Notes under the pieces: generated by a model
The model's input: only the letters and a program-made list of their open reading frames with translations
Databases searched by the model: none
Told to the model about the DNA's origin: nothing
NCBI RefSeq assembly: GCF_900167025.1
Contig: NZ_FUXC01000002.1
Location: 1-64,000, forward strand
From: Treponema berlinense
GTDB lineage: Bacteria > Spirochaetota > Spirochaetia > Treponematales > Treponemataceae
Direction: 5' to 3'
DNA length: 64,000 nt
Translations under genes and position numbers: made by a program
Part shown: piece after piece, positions 1 to 7,699 of the stretch
How the letters are laid out: every line of letters begins with the position of its first letter
Numbering within the stretch: the first letter of the stretch is position 1

Positions 1-653
1 TTTTCATTCGGCGCACTTTGCGCGGCTCTGGCGCTTTCTGCGATGTTCCTGCCGTTTATATGTCTTTCTGCCGTGAATATTGTTTGTTGGCGGTTCTGGG
101 CGTTCGCGTGCGCTTCTGGCTGTTGTTTTATGGCTTGGCGGCTTGTTTTACGGTGGTATGTCTCTTTTATGCCGCTGTTTGCGCGCTTTGTGCGTGGTTT
201 CGTTGGTTTCCTTCTTTTATCTGTCGTTTTATTGTTGTCCGGCGGTCGCCGTTTTTGCGTTTGTTGTGTGCGGCGGTTTCTGCGCTTTGTCCGGTTGTTT
301 TTGACGGCGGTTTGTTTGTTCAACATTTCTGTGCTGATCGTTTCTTTTTGTCGTTGGTTTGTTTTTTTTGCGCCAATTTTTCTTTATTGTTGATGTCCGT
401 TTTTATATTTTTTTCTGCCGTTGAATGTTGTTTGTTGGCGATTTGTGTTTTTACATTTCCGCATTATAAATCGGAGTTTCTCTCGGCTTAACGGTTTGTT
501 TTGCGTAATATGTCTTTCTTTTCTGTTGATTGCGCATTTTTGTCTTTTTTTTGTATGCTTTGTGAGTTGCTTGTCTTTTTTTTCGCATTTTCTGCTGTGG
601 TTTTCTTTCTTTTGACGCTTTTTCTCCTTTTCTTCCCTGTCTAAAACAGAATT
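1..653. other. Adenine-poor, T/G-rich stretch with no convincing gene
   Basis: The plus strand is almost devoid of adenine: I count about 19 A in the first 360 bases, and 241-300 has none. Long open frames here follow from this composition, because stop codons need A on one strand and T on the other; none has a family signature or a good ribosome binding site. A roughly 24-base imperfect direct repeat (around 69-91 and 417-440) is visible. From about 500 to 640 the strand is mainly pyrimidine. It may be decayed coding sequence or a structural element; I cannot assign a function. Confidence 0.5.
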
Positions 654-851
654 GACCGGGGGCTTAGCCCGTGCCGGAGCGGCGCGCAGGCGTTGAAAAA
701 GCGGTTTTTTGCCGTGTGCTGTTTTTTTTGGCGGTTGAGATTGGCGGTCGGCGGACTATGGTCTTTTTTTTTCTGTCGGGTGGCCGCTTTTTTAATGGAG
801 CGGAAGCGGAACTGCGCAGGGACGGTGTGGCGGTGTTTGTGGGGCCGTGCG
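654..851. repeat. GC-rich intergenic repeat, copy 1
   Basis: A GC-rich block beginning with a tagcccg core near 664 and ending in an agcggaagcggaactgcgcag segment near 798-820. Both match the copy at 23661-23762 in order. The middle is a variable T-rich part. It lies between the adenine-poor region and the cheR promoter. This is the loosest member of the family. Confidence 0.5.
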
Positions 852-936
852 CTTTTTGCCTGTTTTTTCGTGTGGTGCGCTCCTGCTTTTTATTTTGGTT
901 TTTGCATTTAACTTTCTGTTAAAAAAGTGCTTTTAA

Positions 937-965
937 TTTACAATTCGGGGTTGCAGGGATATAAT
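937..965 (+). promoter_or_regulatory. Sigma70-like promoter of cheR, leaderless configuration
   Basis: TTTACA at 937-942, a 17-base spacer and a perfect TATAAT at 960-965. The cheR ATG follows after six bases at 972, so the expected transcription start is on, or next to, the A of the start codon. No Shine-Dalgarno can fit in the transcript. Confidence 0.7.
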
Positions 966-971
966 ATTTGT

Positions 972-1787
972 ATGACAGATTTACTTACTGATTCAGAATT
1001 TGAAAAATTTCGCAAAATTATTTACGACAAGAGTGGTATTACTTTTTCGGCAACAAACCGTTCGATTCTTGATTCGCGCTTAAAGGAAAAATTGCGCGAA
1101 AAAAATCTGGCTTCGGTTCAGGATTATTATAATTTGATTATGTCGGATGAAGGCGAAATGAAGACGATGCTCGATTCTGTTACGACTAATTTGACTCGTT
1201 TTTTTAGAAATCAGCCGCATTTTGATGCTCTTGTTCATTATGTAATTCCTCATATTATTGAAGAAAAAAAGAAAACTGGTGGAACTGTTATTAAGATTTG
1301 GAGCGCCGGCTGTTCTACTGGTGAAGAACCTTATACGATTGCAATGATTTTAAAAAGTCTTTTGCCTCCGCCTTATACTTTCCAGATTACGGCTTCTGAT
1401 ATTTCTTTGAAGTCTCTTATGGTTGGTCAGCAGGGATTTTATCCGGAATCTAGAATTCAGGGAATTCCTTCAGAATATTTGTCAAAGTATTTTATTAAAA
1501 CCGAAAACGGTTATCAGGTTTGTAAGGAATTGATTTCTACAATAAAATTCGACTACCACAATCTTAGAAACGATTCTGGTATGAGAAATCTTGATATTGT
1601 TTTTTGCCGTAACGTTTTGATTTATTTTGACGAAGCGGCTCAGAAAGCGTGTATTGACAGATTTTGGGACGCTATGGGCAAAAAATCTTATCTTTTTATC
1701 GGTCATTCTGAATCGCTTTTTGGAATGGATACGAAATTTGAATTTTTAAAGACAGACTGGGCTTGTCTTTATCAGAAAAATTTATAG
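972..1787 (+). CDS. cheR: Chemotaxis protein methyltransferase CheR
   Basis: SAM-dependent methyltransferase that methylates glutamates of chemoreceptors during adaptation; cytoplasmic, 271 aa. The N-terminal helical CheR domain covers about residues 5-60 and the hallmark TNLTRFFRN is at 72-80. SAM motif I (WSAGCSTGEEPY) is near 110-121 and the DIVFCRNVLIYF segment lies near 210-222, all standard for the family at normal length. The frame could open at a GTG at 927, but the ATG at 972 gives the conserved N terminus and sits directly after a strong promoter, so 972 is chosen. cheB follows 101 bases later on the same strand, the expected antagonist pair. Function is secure; the exact start depends on the leaderless model. 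Confidence 0.95.
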   Translation: MTDLLTDSEFEKFRKIIYDKSGITFSATNRSILDSRLKEKLREKNLASVQDYYNLIMSDEGEMKTMLDSVTTNLTRFFRNQPHFDALVHYVIPHIIEEKKKTGGTVIKIWSAGCSTGEEPYTIAMILKSLLPPPYTFQITASDISLKSLMVGQQGFYPESRIQGIPSEYLSKYFIKTENGYQVCKELISTIKFDYHNLRNDSGMRNLDIVFCRNVLIYFDEAAQKACIDRFWDAMGKKSYLFIGHSESLFGMDTKFEFLKTDWACLYQKNL

Positions 1788-1888
1788 AAAAAAATATTTT
1801 GCTTAGATGAATTTGATTTGCGGCTCTTTGTAAATATATTTTTGTTTGAGCGCGCATTTCTTTCGATTTTGTTATGGGAGATTTAAAA

Positions 1889-3094
1889 ATGGACGACATT
1901 TCGGTTTTGGTTTGTGATGATTCTGCGTTAATGAGAAATGTTATTTCGCGGGTGATTGACAATACTCCTGGAATGAAAGTTATTGATAAAGCGATGAACG
2001 GGCAGTTCCTTATAAACAAACTGGAATATACAAAGCCTGATGTTATTATTTTGGATATTGAAATGCCTGTTATGACGGGAATTGAATATCTTCGCTATCG
2101 TAAGGAACATGGTCCTGATATTCCTGTAATCATCTTGTCTTCCATTGCTGAAAAAGGTGCTGCCGTAACCATGGAAGCTCTTGAACTCGGTGCCTGCGAT
2201 TTTATTACCAAGCCAAACGGTTCTGTTTCTGTAGATATTAACTCTGTTGCTGACCGTCTGATTGAAATGATTGCTTCTTATGGCGGAGCTCAGGCGCGTT
2301 TTAATGGAAAAAATGTATACAGCACTGATTTTTACATTCGCTTGAATTCGGAGCGTGCGATTGAAAGAAAACTTCATGAGGCTCTTGGCGATAAAGCTAA
2401 AGATGTCGTAATTCCTCCTCCGAAGCCGATTCCTATTCCAAAAGATTTTGAAACTTCTATTCCTCGCGAAAAGAAAAACATTGTTGCTATTACTCCGTTG
2501 CATGCTCCTGGAAAAATTAAGCTGATTGCGATTGGAATTTCGACTGGCGGACCTAATGCGTTGCGCGAAGTTTTTGCAAATATTGATCCTAATGTTAAGC
2601 AGCCGATTATTGTTGTTCAGCATATGCCTGCTGGTTTTACAAAAGAATTTGCTGCAAGCCTTGACAGAATTTGTCCTTTGAGCGTAAAGGAAGCGGAAGA
2701 TAAGGATATTCTTGAAGAAGGGCATGTCTATATTGCTCCGGGTGATTTTCATATTGTGGTTGAAAACAACGGTTTTGGAAAATATCAGATTCGTACAAAC
2801 CAGCTGCCTCAAAGAAATGGGCACAGACCTTCGGCAGATGTTATGTTTGAGTCTGTTGCAAAGGTTTTTAAGTACAATGCTCTTGGTGTAATTATGACCG
2901 GCATGGGAAAAGACGGCGCTGTTGAACTTGCAGAAATGCGTAAGCAGGGTGCGTGGACTTTGGGACAGGATGAAAAATCTGCCATTGTTTATGGAATGCC
3001 ACGTGTTGCATGGGAACTTGGCGCTGTTCAAAAACAGGTTGCCTTGGACAAGATGGCTGAAGAAATAAGCAGCCTAGCAATTTCAAATTATTAG
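1889..3094 (+). CDS. cheB: Chemotaxis response regulator protein-glutamate methylesterase CheB
   Basis: Removes methyl groups from chemoreceptors, and deamidates glutamines, when phosphorylated by CheA. The receiver domain is at residues 1-125, with acidic pocket D10/D11 and phospho-acceptor D56 in ILDIEMP. A proline-rich linker follows to about 205. The C-terminal methylesterase domain carries the catalytic Ser (GISTGGPNA), His (QHMPAGFT) and Asp (TGMGKDGA). An in-frame ATG lies at 1874, but a GGGAG motif nine bases before 1889 decides for the second ATG (401 aa). Placed 101 bases after cheR; a hairpin with a T run follows the stop codon. Confidence 0.95.
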   Translation: MDDISVLVCDDSALMRNVISRVIDNTPGMKVIDKAMNGQFLINKLEYTKPDVIILDIEMPVMTGIEYLRYRKEHGPDIPVIILSSIAEKGAAVTMEALELGACDFITKPNGSVSVDINSVADRLIEMIASYGGAQARFNGKNVYSTDFYIRLNSERAIERKLHEALGDKAKDVVIPPPKPIPIPKDFETSIPREKKNIVAITPLHAPGKIKLIAIGISTGGPNALREVFANIDPNVKQPIIVVQHMPAGFTKEFAASLDRICPLSVKEAEDKDILEEGHVYIAPGDFHIVVENNGFGKYQIRTNQLPQRNGHRPSADVMFESVAKVFKYNALGVIMTGMGKDGAVELAEMRKQGAWTLGQDEKSAIVYGMPRVAWELGAVQKQVALDKMAEEISSLAISNY

Positions 3095-3127
3095 AATGAA
3101 TATTTAAATATTTAAAATTAAAAGAAG

Positions 3128-3179
3128 AGCGGTGATTGAGTTTTGAGCAATTTTAGCGCAACATTCACCGCTTTTTTTA
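3128..3179 (+). terminator. Rho-independent terminator after cheB
   Basis: Eight-base arms agcggtga (3128-3135) and tcaccgct (3165-3172) close a loop of about 29 bases and are followed by a run of seven T. It ends the cheR-cheB unit and overlaps the 3' end of the converging minus-strand gene. Confidence 0.65.
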
Positions 3180-3611
3180 TATTTTTTGTTTTATGATTGG
3201 CGACAATGGTATGAATGTTGCCCTGCTAAAGATAAAAACTGCCAGTTCGCCTAAGAAAAATGCTGCGATTCCCGCTAAAAACCTTATAGTTTCGCTAAAT
3301 TGAATATTTGCCGGAAAATTTGTCATTTTAAACAGGGCAGGGGCAAAAATAAGTCCAAGAATGCAAAGTGTTATGGGCAGGAAAAGTGCGCAAAGTCCCT
3401 GCAAAATTCTGACTGGAGTTTTTAATGCTATGCGGACGATATTTCCTTCTTCGAGGTTAAAATTCTTTACGTTTAGAGCTGTAAATGTCTTTGCGCTGTG
3501 CCTGCATGTCCTTATCGAAGGGCAGTTTATGCAAGCTGACGAAAAAACTGAAGCCAATAAGACTTTTTGAGAATTTTGCGAAACAGTAATGACCCTGGCA
3601 AAATTAAGCAT
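3177..3611 (-). CDS. RseC/MucC-like integral membrane protein (SoxR-reducing family)
   Basis: A 144-aa protein with a cysteine cluster near the N terminus (C27, C30, C36) and two hydrophobic segments at about residues 68-93 and 105-128. This layout matches the RseC/MucC family (PF04246), in which a cytoplasmic Cys-rich part precedes two membrane helices and which is linked to Rnf or SoxR-reducing systems. No rnf genes are visible here, so the role is open. The ATG at 3611 overlaps the end of the upstream TPR gene by eight bases, so the two are probably translationally coupled in the polyprenyl synthetase operon. The family call rests on topology and Cys spacing. Confidence 0.6.
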   Translation of the reverse strand: MLNFARVITVSQNSQKVLLASVFSSACINCPSIRTCRHSAKTFTALNVKNFNLEEGNIVRIALKTPVRILQGLCALFLPITLCILGLIFAPALFKMTNFPANIQFSETIRFLAGIAAFFLGELAVFIFSRATFIPLSPIIKQKI

Positions 3612-4149
3612 TTATCTGTCCAAAATTTTTGATTGCTTTTAACTGCTCATCGCAGAGTTTGTAGCCGACTTTATTGCCTGTTTCTTCGTATGTGTCGCGT
3701 AAGTTAAAGAGCGCGTCGTAATAATACGGATCGATTGTAATTGCCTGTTCAAAGGCTTCGGAGGCGTTTTCGTATTTTTCGAGATTAAAGTAGATTACGC
3801 CGAGTGTGTTCCAAAGCCGTGAATTGTTGCAGTTGTTTTCCAATCCTTCATGGCAGAATTGTAATGCTTCGGTTGTAAGGCCAATGTTAAAATCAATTAA
3901 AGCAAGCATTTCTATTACCTGATCATCTTCGGCTTCGATTGAATAGGCCTTGTCCAAAGATTCTTTTGCACGCAAAAGGTCGCCTGTGTCTCGGTAAGTA
4001 ACGCCAAGATTATACCAAAGGCGGTAGTTGTTTTTTTCCAAAGTGATTGCCTTTTGAAAACATGCAATCGCTTCTTTATATTCGCCGTTGGCTGCAAGTT
4101 TTATTGCCTGAGAATTAAGTTGTGAAACGTTTTCTTTTTTTGCCGGCAT
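3604..4149 (-). CDS. Tetratricopeptide repeat protein
   Basis: A 181-aa soluble protein made of about four to five TPR units, visible as repeats of the form LWYNLGVTY...A and a run of NxG.A..AF..AI segments. TPR proteins are protein-protein adaptors; no enzymatic domain or signal peptide is seen. The frame extends upstream to a TTG at 4203, but the ATG at 4149 has a GGAAG motif seven bases before it and lies 25 bases after the stop of the polyprenyl synthetase, so 4149 is preferred. It is the middle gene of a three-gene minus-strand operon; partner unknown. Confidence 0.8.
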   Translation of the reverse strand: MPAKKENVSQLNSQAIKLAANGEYKEAIACFQKAITLEKNNYRLWYNLGVTYRDTGDLLRAKESLDKAYSIEAEDDQVIEMLALIDFNIGLTTEALQFCHEGLENNCNNSRLWNTLGVIYFNLEKYENASEAFEQAITIDPYYYDALFNLRDTYEETGNKVGYKLCDEQLKAIKNFGQINA

Positions 4150-4174
4150 ATTCGTACTTCCGTTTTTACTGTGG

Positions 4175-5230
4175 TTAACGCATTGAATTGAAAAGTTCTT
4201 CAATCAAGGTGCCGATTTCTGTTTTTGTTCCGTAAAGCAGTGCAAGTTCCTGGCTTTTTTGTGTTACAAGCTCAGAACCTTTTTTTGCCGCCTGCTCAAC
4301 CGCTCCGCTCTGTGTTAAAAGCTGAATCGCTTTTTCGACGGCTGGACTTTCAATTCCTTTATTTTTTGCCTGTGTAAAATATTGGGCAAGTATTTTTTCG
4401 TCCTGTGGATTTTTTTGCAGATGAAGAAGAACCGGCAGAGATTTTTTGCCTTCGACAATATCATCTCCGCGTTTTTTGCCTGGATTTCCGGTTGTAAGGT
4501 TTTTTACATCGTCAATAATCTGGAATGCAACACCAATGTCCTGAGCGATTTTTCCAGCTTCTTCGATTTCTGAATCAGTTCCGCCACCTGCAAGAATTCC
4601 GAGTTTGACCGCAAGTCGTGCGAGTGTTCCTGTCTTGTTACGAACCATGGCTGTATATTCTTCGATTGAAGGAATTAAGTCCGGATTTCTGTGCCATTTA
4701 ATGTCCATTGCCTGGCCGAGATGCAAAAGGCGCAGTTCTTGCAGAAAAAGTTCGTAGAGGCGAAGTTTTTCGTCTGAAGAAAGATTTAACGCTTTTATTG
4801 CAGTTGTTGCTTCAAAATAAAGCCAGCTTCCTGCGTTTATGGCAACGTCCATTCCGTAAGAAATGTGCGCGCATGGTTTTCCGCGGCGTGTGTCTGCTCC
4901 GTCTTCAATGTCATCGTGAATAAGGCTTGCAGTGTGTGCAAATTCAACAAGCGGAGTTAAACCGTAGGCTTTTGTTAAATCTACATCTGTTTTTTTTGCC
5001 TGGGCTGTCATTTGCGCGCAGAGCACGAGAAGCAAAGGACGCCATCTTTTTCCGCCAAGCGAAACCAAATGTGCGCAAGGCTGTGTTAAAACCGAAATAT
5101 GCTCCTGATTTATGCACGAATCTATTTTTCCGAACGACAGTTCTTTCCAGCTGTCATTAAGTTCTTGCGGCAGAAATTTTTGTAGAGAAAGCTCAATTTT
5201 TTCAAGGCGAGATGTAAATTCTTGTTTCAT
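4175..5230 (-). CDS. Polyprenyl (geranylgeranyl/farnesyl-type) diphosphate synthase
   Basis: Condenses isopentenyl diphosphate onto allylic diphosphates to make isoprenoid chains for quinones or undecaprenyl-type carriers. 351 aa. The first aspartate-rich motif is DDIED at 106-110, followed by the RR pair at 116-117; GQAMD lies at 171-175. The second aspartate-rich motif is DDVKN at 239-243, which lacks the third Asp of the usual DDxxD. Small residues (A101, S102) sit at positions -5 and -4 before the first motif, which in this family goes with products longer than farnesyl. A TTG at 5248 extends the frame, but ATG 5230 lies six bases after a TATAAT box and is preferred. First gene of its operon. 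Confidence 0.85.
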   Translation of the reverse strand: MKQEFTSRLEKIELSLQKFLPQELNDSWKELSFGKIDSCINQEHISVLTQPCAHLVSLGGKRWRPLLLVLCAQMTAQAKKTDVDLTKAYGLTPLVEFAHTASLIHDDIEDGADTRRGKPCAHISYGMDVAINAGSWLYFEATTAIKALNLSSDEKLRLYELFLQELRLLHLGQAMDIKWHRNPDLIPSIEEYTAMVRNKTGTLARLAVKLGILAGGGTDSEIEEAGKIAQDIGVAFQIIDDVKNLTTGNPGKKRGDDIVEGKKSLPVLLHLQKNPQDEKILAQYFTQAKNKGIESPAVEKAIQLLTQSGAVEQAAKKGSELVTQKSQELALLYGTKTEIGTLIEELFNSMR

Positions 5231-5236
5231 AATTTT

Positions 5237-5265
5237 ATTATAACTCAAAAATCATATTTTGTGTA
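5237..5265 (-). promoter_or_regulatory. Promoter of the polyprenyl synthase operon, leaderless configuration
   Basis: On the minus strand a perfect TATAAT occupies 5242-5237, six bases before the ATG at 5230. A weaker TACACA -35 box (5265-5260) lies 17 bases upstream. There is no Shine-Dalgarno before the ATG. Confidence 0.55.
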
Positions 5266-5290
5266 CGAGTGATTTTGAATGCGTGAAGGA

Positions 5291-5393
5291 TTGGAAGGGC
5301 GGCTTATAAAGCCGTTGCGGAACGAAGTGGAGCAATGGAGGCGGAAGCCGGAACCCTGGAAAGCCTGACGGCAATTTTTTGCCGGCACGCCCT
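5291..5393. repeat. GC-rich intergenic repeat, copy 2
   Basis: GC-rich block with inverted ends (aagggcg near 5295, cgccctt near 5388). It contains aacgaagtggagcaatgg, shared with the reverse complement of the copy at 27879-27974, and an internal hairpin cggcaa/ttgccg. It lies between the divergent polyprenyl synthase and rlmE genes. Confidence 0.7.
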
Positions 5394-5424
5394 TAAAAAT
5401 CCAAAAAAAAGCAGTAAACTTTCA

Positions 5425-5454
5425 TTTACAAAACAGTAAAAAAATGAGTAAAAT
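5425..5454 (+). promoter_or_regulatory. Probable rlmE promoter
   Basis: TTTACA (5425-5430), 18-base spacer, TAAAAT (5449-5454). The -10 box lies downstream of the first possible ATG at 5444, which argues that translation begins at 5471 instead. Confidence 0.45.
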
Positions 5455-5470
5455 TTGCCGATTAAGAAAT

Positions 5471-6073
5471 ATGGCATCGAACAGTTATGAAAAACCGGAT
5501 TTTTGGTCGCAAAAAGCTTTTTCGGAAGGGTATTCTGCGCGTTCGGTTTATAAATTAAAAGAAATTGACGAAAAATTTCATATTCTCAAAAAAAACAGCA
5601 CGGTTTTGGATTTGGGTGCGGCTCCTGGAAGCTGGACGACCTTTTTGCTTAGAAATTTGAGTCCGGAAAGCAAGGTTGTTTCCTGCGACTTGAATCCTCT
5701 TGCAAAAGATGTAAAGGGTGACAATCTTGTTTTTATCCAGGGCGATTTGACTGACAAAACTATTTTGGAAACTATAAAAAAAGAAGGTCCGTTTGATCTT
5801 GTGGTTTGCGACGCTGCTCCTAAAACAACAGGTAACAGAATTGTCGACACTGCGCGTTCTCAGGGACTTGTAAAAATGGCGATTTATTATGCCCAGACAA
5901 TGTTGCGTCCGGGAGGAAATTTTGCGGTAAAGGTTTTTCAGAACGGAGACCAGCAGTCGCTCTTAAAAATGATGCGCGAAGTTTTTACTTCTGCAAAAGG
6001 TTTTAAGCCTGTTGCCTGCCGTGCCGAAAGTTTTGAGACTTATCTTATTGGAATAAATAAAAAAAATGTTTAA
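5471..6073 (+). CDS. rlmE: 23S rRNA (uridine-2'-O)-methyltransferase RlmE (FtsJ)
   Basis: Methylates the 2'-OH of a uridine in the 23S rRNA A loop during 50S maturation. 200 aa, normal for the family. The SAM-binding VLDLGAAPGSW motif is clear, and the K-D-K-E catalytic tetrad can be read in YSARSVYKLKEID, VVCDAAPKTTG, FAVKVFQNGD and ESFETYLIG. An alternative ATG at 5444 adds nine residues, but a promoter -10 box lies between the two ATGs and the family usually begins close to the S-Y-E-K-P-D segment, so 5471 is preferred. It stands alone between a GC-rich repeat and the following M23 gene. Confidence 0.9.
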   Translation: MASNSYEKPDFWSQKAFSEGYSARSVYKLKEIDEKFHILKKNSTVLDLGAAPGSWTTFLLRNLSPESKVVSCDLNPLAKDVKGDNLVFIQGDLTDKTILETIKKEGPFDLVVCDAAPKTTGNRIVDTARSQGLVKMAIYYAQTMLRPGGNFAVKVFQNGDQQSLLKMMREVFTSAKGFKPVACRAESFETYLIGINKKNV

Positions 6074-6138
6074 GGCCGTTTTTTTATTTGCAATTGCGTC
6101 TGATAATTGCATTGCTTGTATTATAGACAGGATAAAAA

Positions 6139-7107
6139 ATGAAATTTAAAAATATTGATTTTGCTGGTTTTAAAAAGAAAATATTTAGCATGAAAACTCT
6201 CGCCTGTTTTTCTGTCGCCGCAGCTTCTTTTAGTGTCGTTTTGACGATCGGACTTTTTTTGCAACCTGAAGAGCAGGAAGAAAACGGCCAGGGAGGTTTT
6301 GAAACTCCAGGGTTGCCTGTTGTTACAGAAAGCGAGGTTGCCCTTGTCGAAGAAGAAAATCTTAACTTGAGCGAGATTTGCTACACTTCTTACCGCGTGC
6401 ATTCTGGAGATATGATTAGCGTTATTGCGTCAAATTTCGGAATTACGGAAGATACCATAATTTCTGTAAACAATATCCGTTCTTCCAGACTTTTGCAGAT
6501 TGGAACTTATTTAAAAATTCCTTCGATTCCCGGAATTCTGTACACTGTGCGCAAAGATGGCGAGACTTCTCTTTCGATTGCTGAAAAATATAAGATTGAC
6601 AATGCAAAGCTCTGCGCAGTAAATAAGGTTTCGGAAAGCGACTCTCTTTCTGCCGGAACAATGCTCTTTTTGCCGGATGCTCATCTGGATTGGGTTACCC
6701 GTCAGGAAATTAACGGAGATTTGTTTAAAAAACCGGTGCATGCAAGATGGTATCTGTCTTCCGCTTTTGGATGGAGAAAATCGCCTTTTACAGGAGCGCG
6801 TTCTTATCACAGCGGAGTAGATATGGCCTGTCCTCAGGGAACAAGAATCTATGCGGCAATGGACGGAAAAGTTACATCTACCGGTTTTAACAACACTTAC
6901 GGAAATTACGTGATTGTAACCCATCATTCTGGTTATAAAACGCTTTACGGACACATGAGCGCAATTGCAGCTGTAAAAAATCAGTACGTAACACAAAATT
7001 CTGTAATCGGCTATGTAGGAAGCACAGGTTTGAGCACAGGACCGCACCTGCATTTTACGGTTTTTAAAAACGGCAAGCAGATAAATCCTCAGAATTTGTG
7101 GAATTAG
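6139..7107 (+). CDS. LysM/M23 peptidoglycan endopeptidase-like membrane protein (paralogue 1)
   Basis: A 322-aa envelope protein. One N-terminal membrane anchor lies at about residues 19-41, then a short acidic linker and two LysM-type segments (about 83-128 and 133-177) that bind glycan chains. The C-terminal M23 metallopeptidase domain spans about 205-318 with zinc ligands in YHSGVDM and HLHFTV, so it looks catalytically intact. M23 enzymes cut peptide cross-links during growth or division. The ATG at 6139 is preceded by an AGG-type site. The same architecture recurs at 43922-45115, so this is one of two paralogues here. A GC-rich repeat follows the stop codon. Confidence 0.88.
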   Translation: MKFKNIDFAGFKKKIFSMKTLACFSVAAASFSVVLTIGLFLQPEEQEENGQGGFETPGLPVVTESEVALVEEENLNLSEICYTSYRVHSGDMISVIASNFGITEDTIISVNNIRSSRLLQIGTYLKIPSIPGILYTVRKDGETSLSIAEKYKIDNAKLCAVNKVSESDSLSAGTMLFLPDAHLDWVTRQEINGDLFKKPVHARWYLSSAFGWRKSPFTGARSYHSGVDMACPQGTRIYAAMDGKVTSTGFNNTYGNYVIVTHHSGYKTLYGHMSAIAAVKNQYVTQNSVIGYVGSTGLSTGPHLHFTVFKNGKQINPQNLWN

Positions 7108-7108
7108 A

Positions 7109-7201
7109 CGGCAGCTTTTCCGGCTTTTCGCCCTTCCGCTATTCGCTCCATTTGAGCGGCACTGAGCCGCTCAAACTGACGGGGCTACAATCCGGGCTGT
7201 G
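7109..7201. repeat. GC-rich intergenic repeat, copy 3
   Basis: Between the convergent M23 and FliL-like genes. On the minus strand it reads agcccggattgtagccc, a hairpin, then tggagcgaatagcggaag and aaagccgg, the family order. The hairpin is perfect: ten-base arms at 7151-7160 and 7166-7175 around a five-base loop. It could serve as a terminator for either gene. Confidence 0.7.
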
Positions 7202-7212
7202 GAAAACTTTTT

Positions 7213-7698
7213 TTATAAAATCAAAAAATCTGTAAAATAAAGCCTTTGAATTTTCTGTAAAATCAAAATCGAATTCAATTTTTCTAAAAGTTCTGAATTT
7301 ATTTTTTCTTCGTTTTTTTTAGCCAGTTCTTCGGCTGTCTGTTCAGAAAAATAATTGAGTATTATTTCGCGCATTTTTTTCAGATTCCGGTCTAGTTCTT
7401 CGTAAAAAGTATGGTCGTCACTGTATTCGATGTATGGCGTTATAAGCACGATTTTTGTTTTTCCGTTTTTGCCGGGTTTTGTTGCGGCGCGTAGTTTTCC
7501 GATTTTTGTAAAGGCCTTGCTTTTTTGAGAAGAAAAACTTTTAAATTCTGCCTGATTTAAAAATATTTTTTCGCTGTCTTGCAATGCGTCTTTAGTTTTG
7601 CTTTTTGAGCGCAAAATTGAGAAAATAATTCCTGTCAAAAAAACAATCGCCGCGAGAAAAACTAATATTCTTGTTAAAATTTTATTCAATCTGTCCAT
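7213..7698 (-). CDS. FliL-like single-pass membrane protein
   Basis: A 161-aa protein with one N-terminal membrane helix (about residues 10-32), a linker and a periplasmic domain. The C-terminal part has the FliL pattern: a beta segment (IVLITPYIEY), a D..L..M..IIL helix, an EEL.....INSELLEKLNSIL segment and the terminal YFTDFLIL, which resembles the conserved FliL ending VYFT-F-I. FliL supports the stator of the flagellar motor. Start codons at 7725 and 7698 are possible; 7698 overlaps the hflX stop region and is typical of coupling, so it is chosen. Placement outside a flagellar operon suggests a paralogue or accessory form. Confidence 0.6.
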   Translation of the reverse strand: MDRLNKILTRILVFLAAIVFLTGIIFSILRSKSKTKDALQDSEKIFLNQAEFKSFSSQKSKAFTKIGKLRAATKPGKNGKTKIVLITPYIEYSDDHTFYEELDRNLKKMREIILNYFSEQTAEELAKKNEEKINSELLEKLNSILILQKIQRLYFTDFLIL

Positions 7699-7699
7699 T

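Noticed and set aside
1-326. Minus-strand open frame running off the left edge (ATG at 326), K/R/N/Q/T-rich
   Set aside because: The minus strand has almost no T, so stop codons are rare by composition alone. No ribosome binding site or family signature; kept only as a composition finding.
18-491. Plus-strand frame of 157 codons, Phe/Cys/Leu-rich
   Set aside because: Explained by the T/G-rich strand; overlapping frames of similar quality exist, and no signal or family is seen.
1928-3031. 367-codon frame antisense to cheB
   Set aside because: Lies entirely opposite a well-conserved gene and reads as Asn/Arg-rich low-information sequence.
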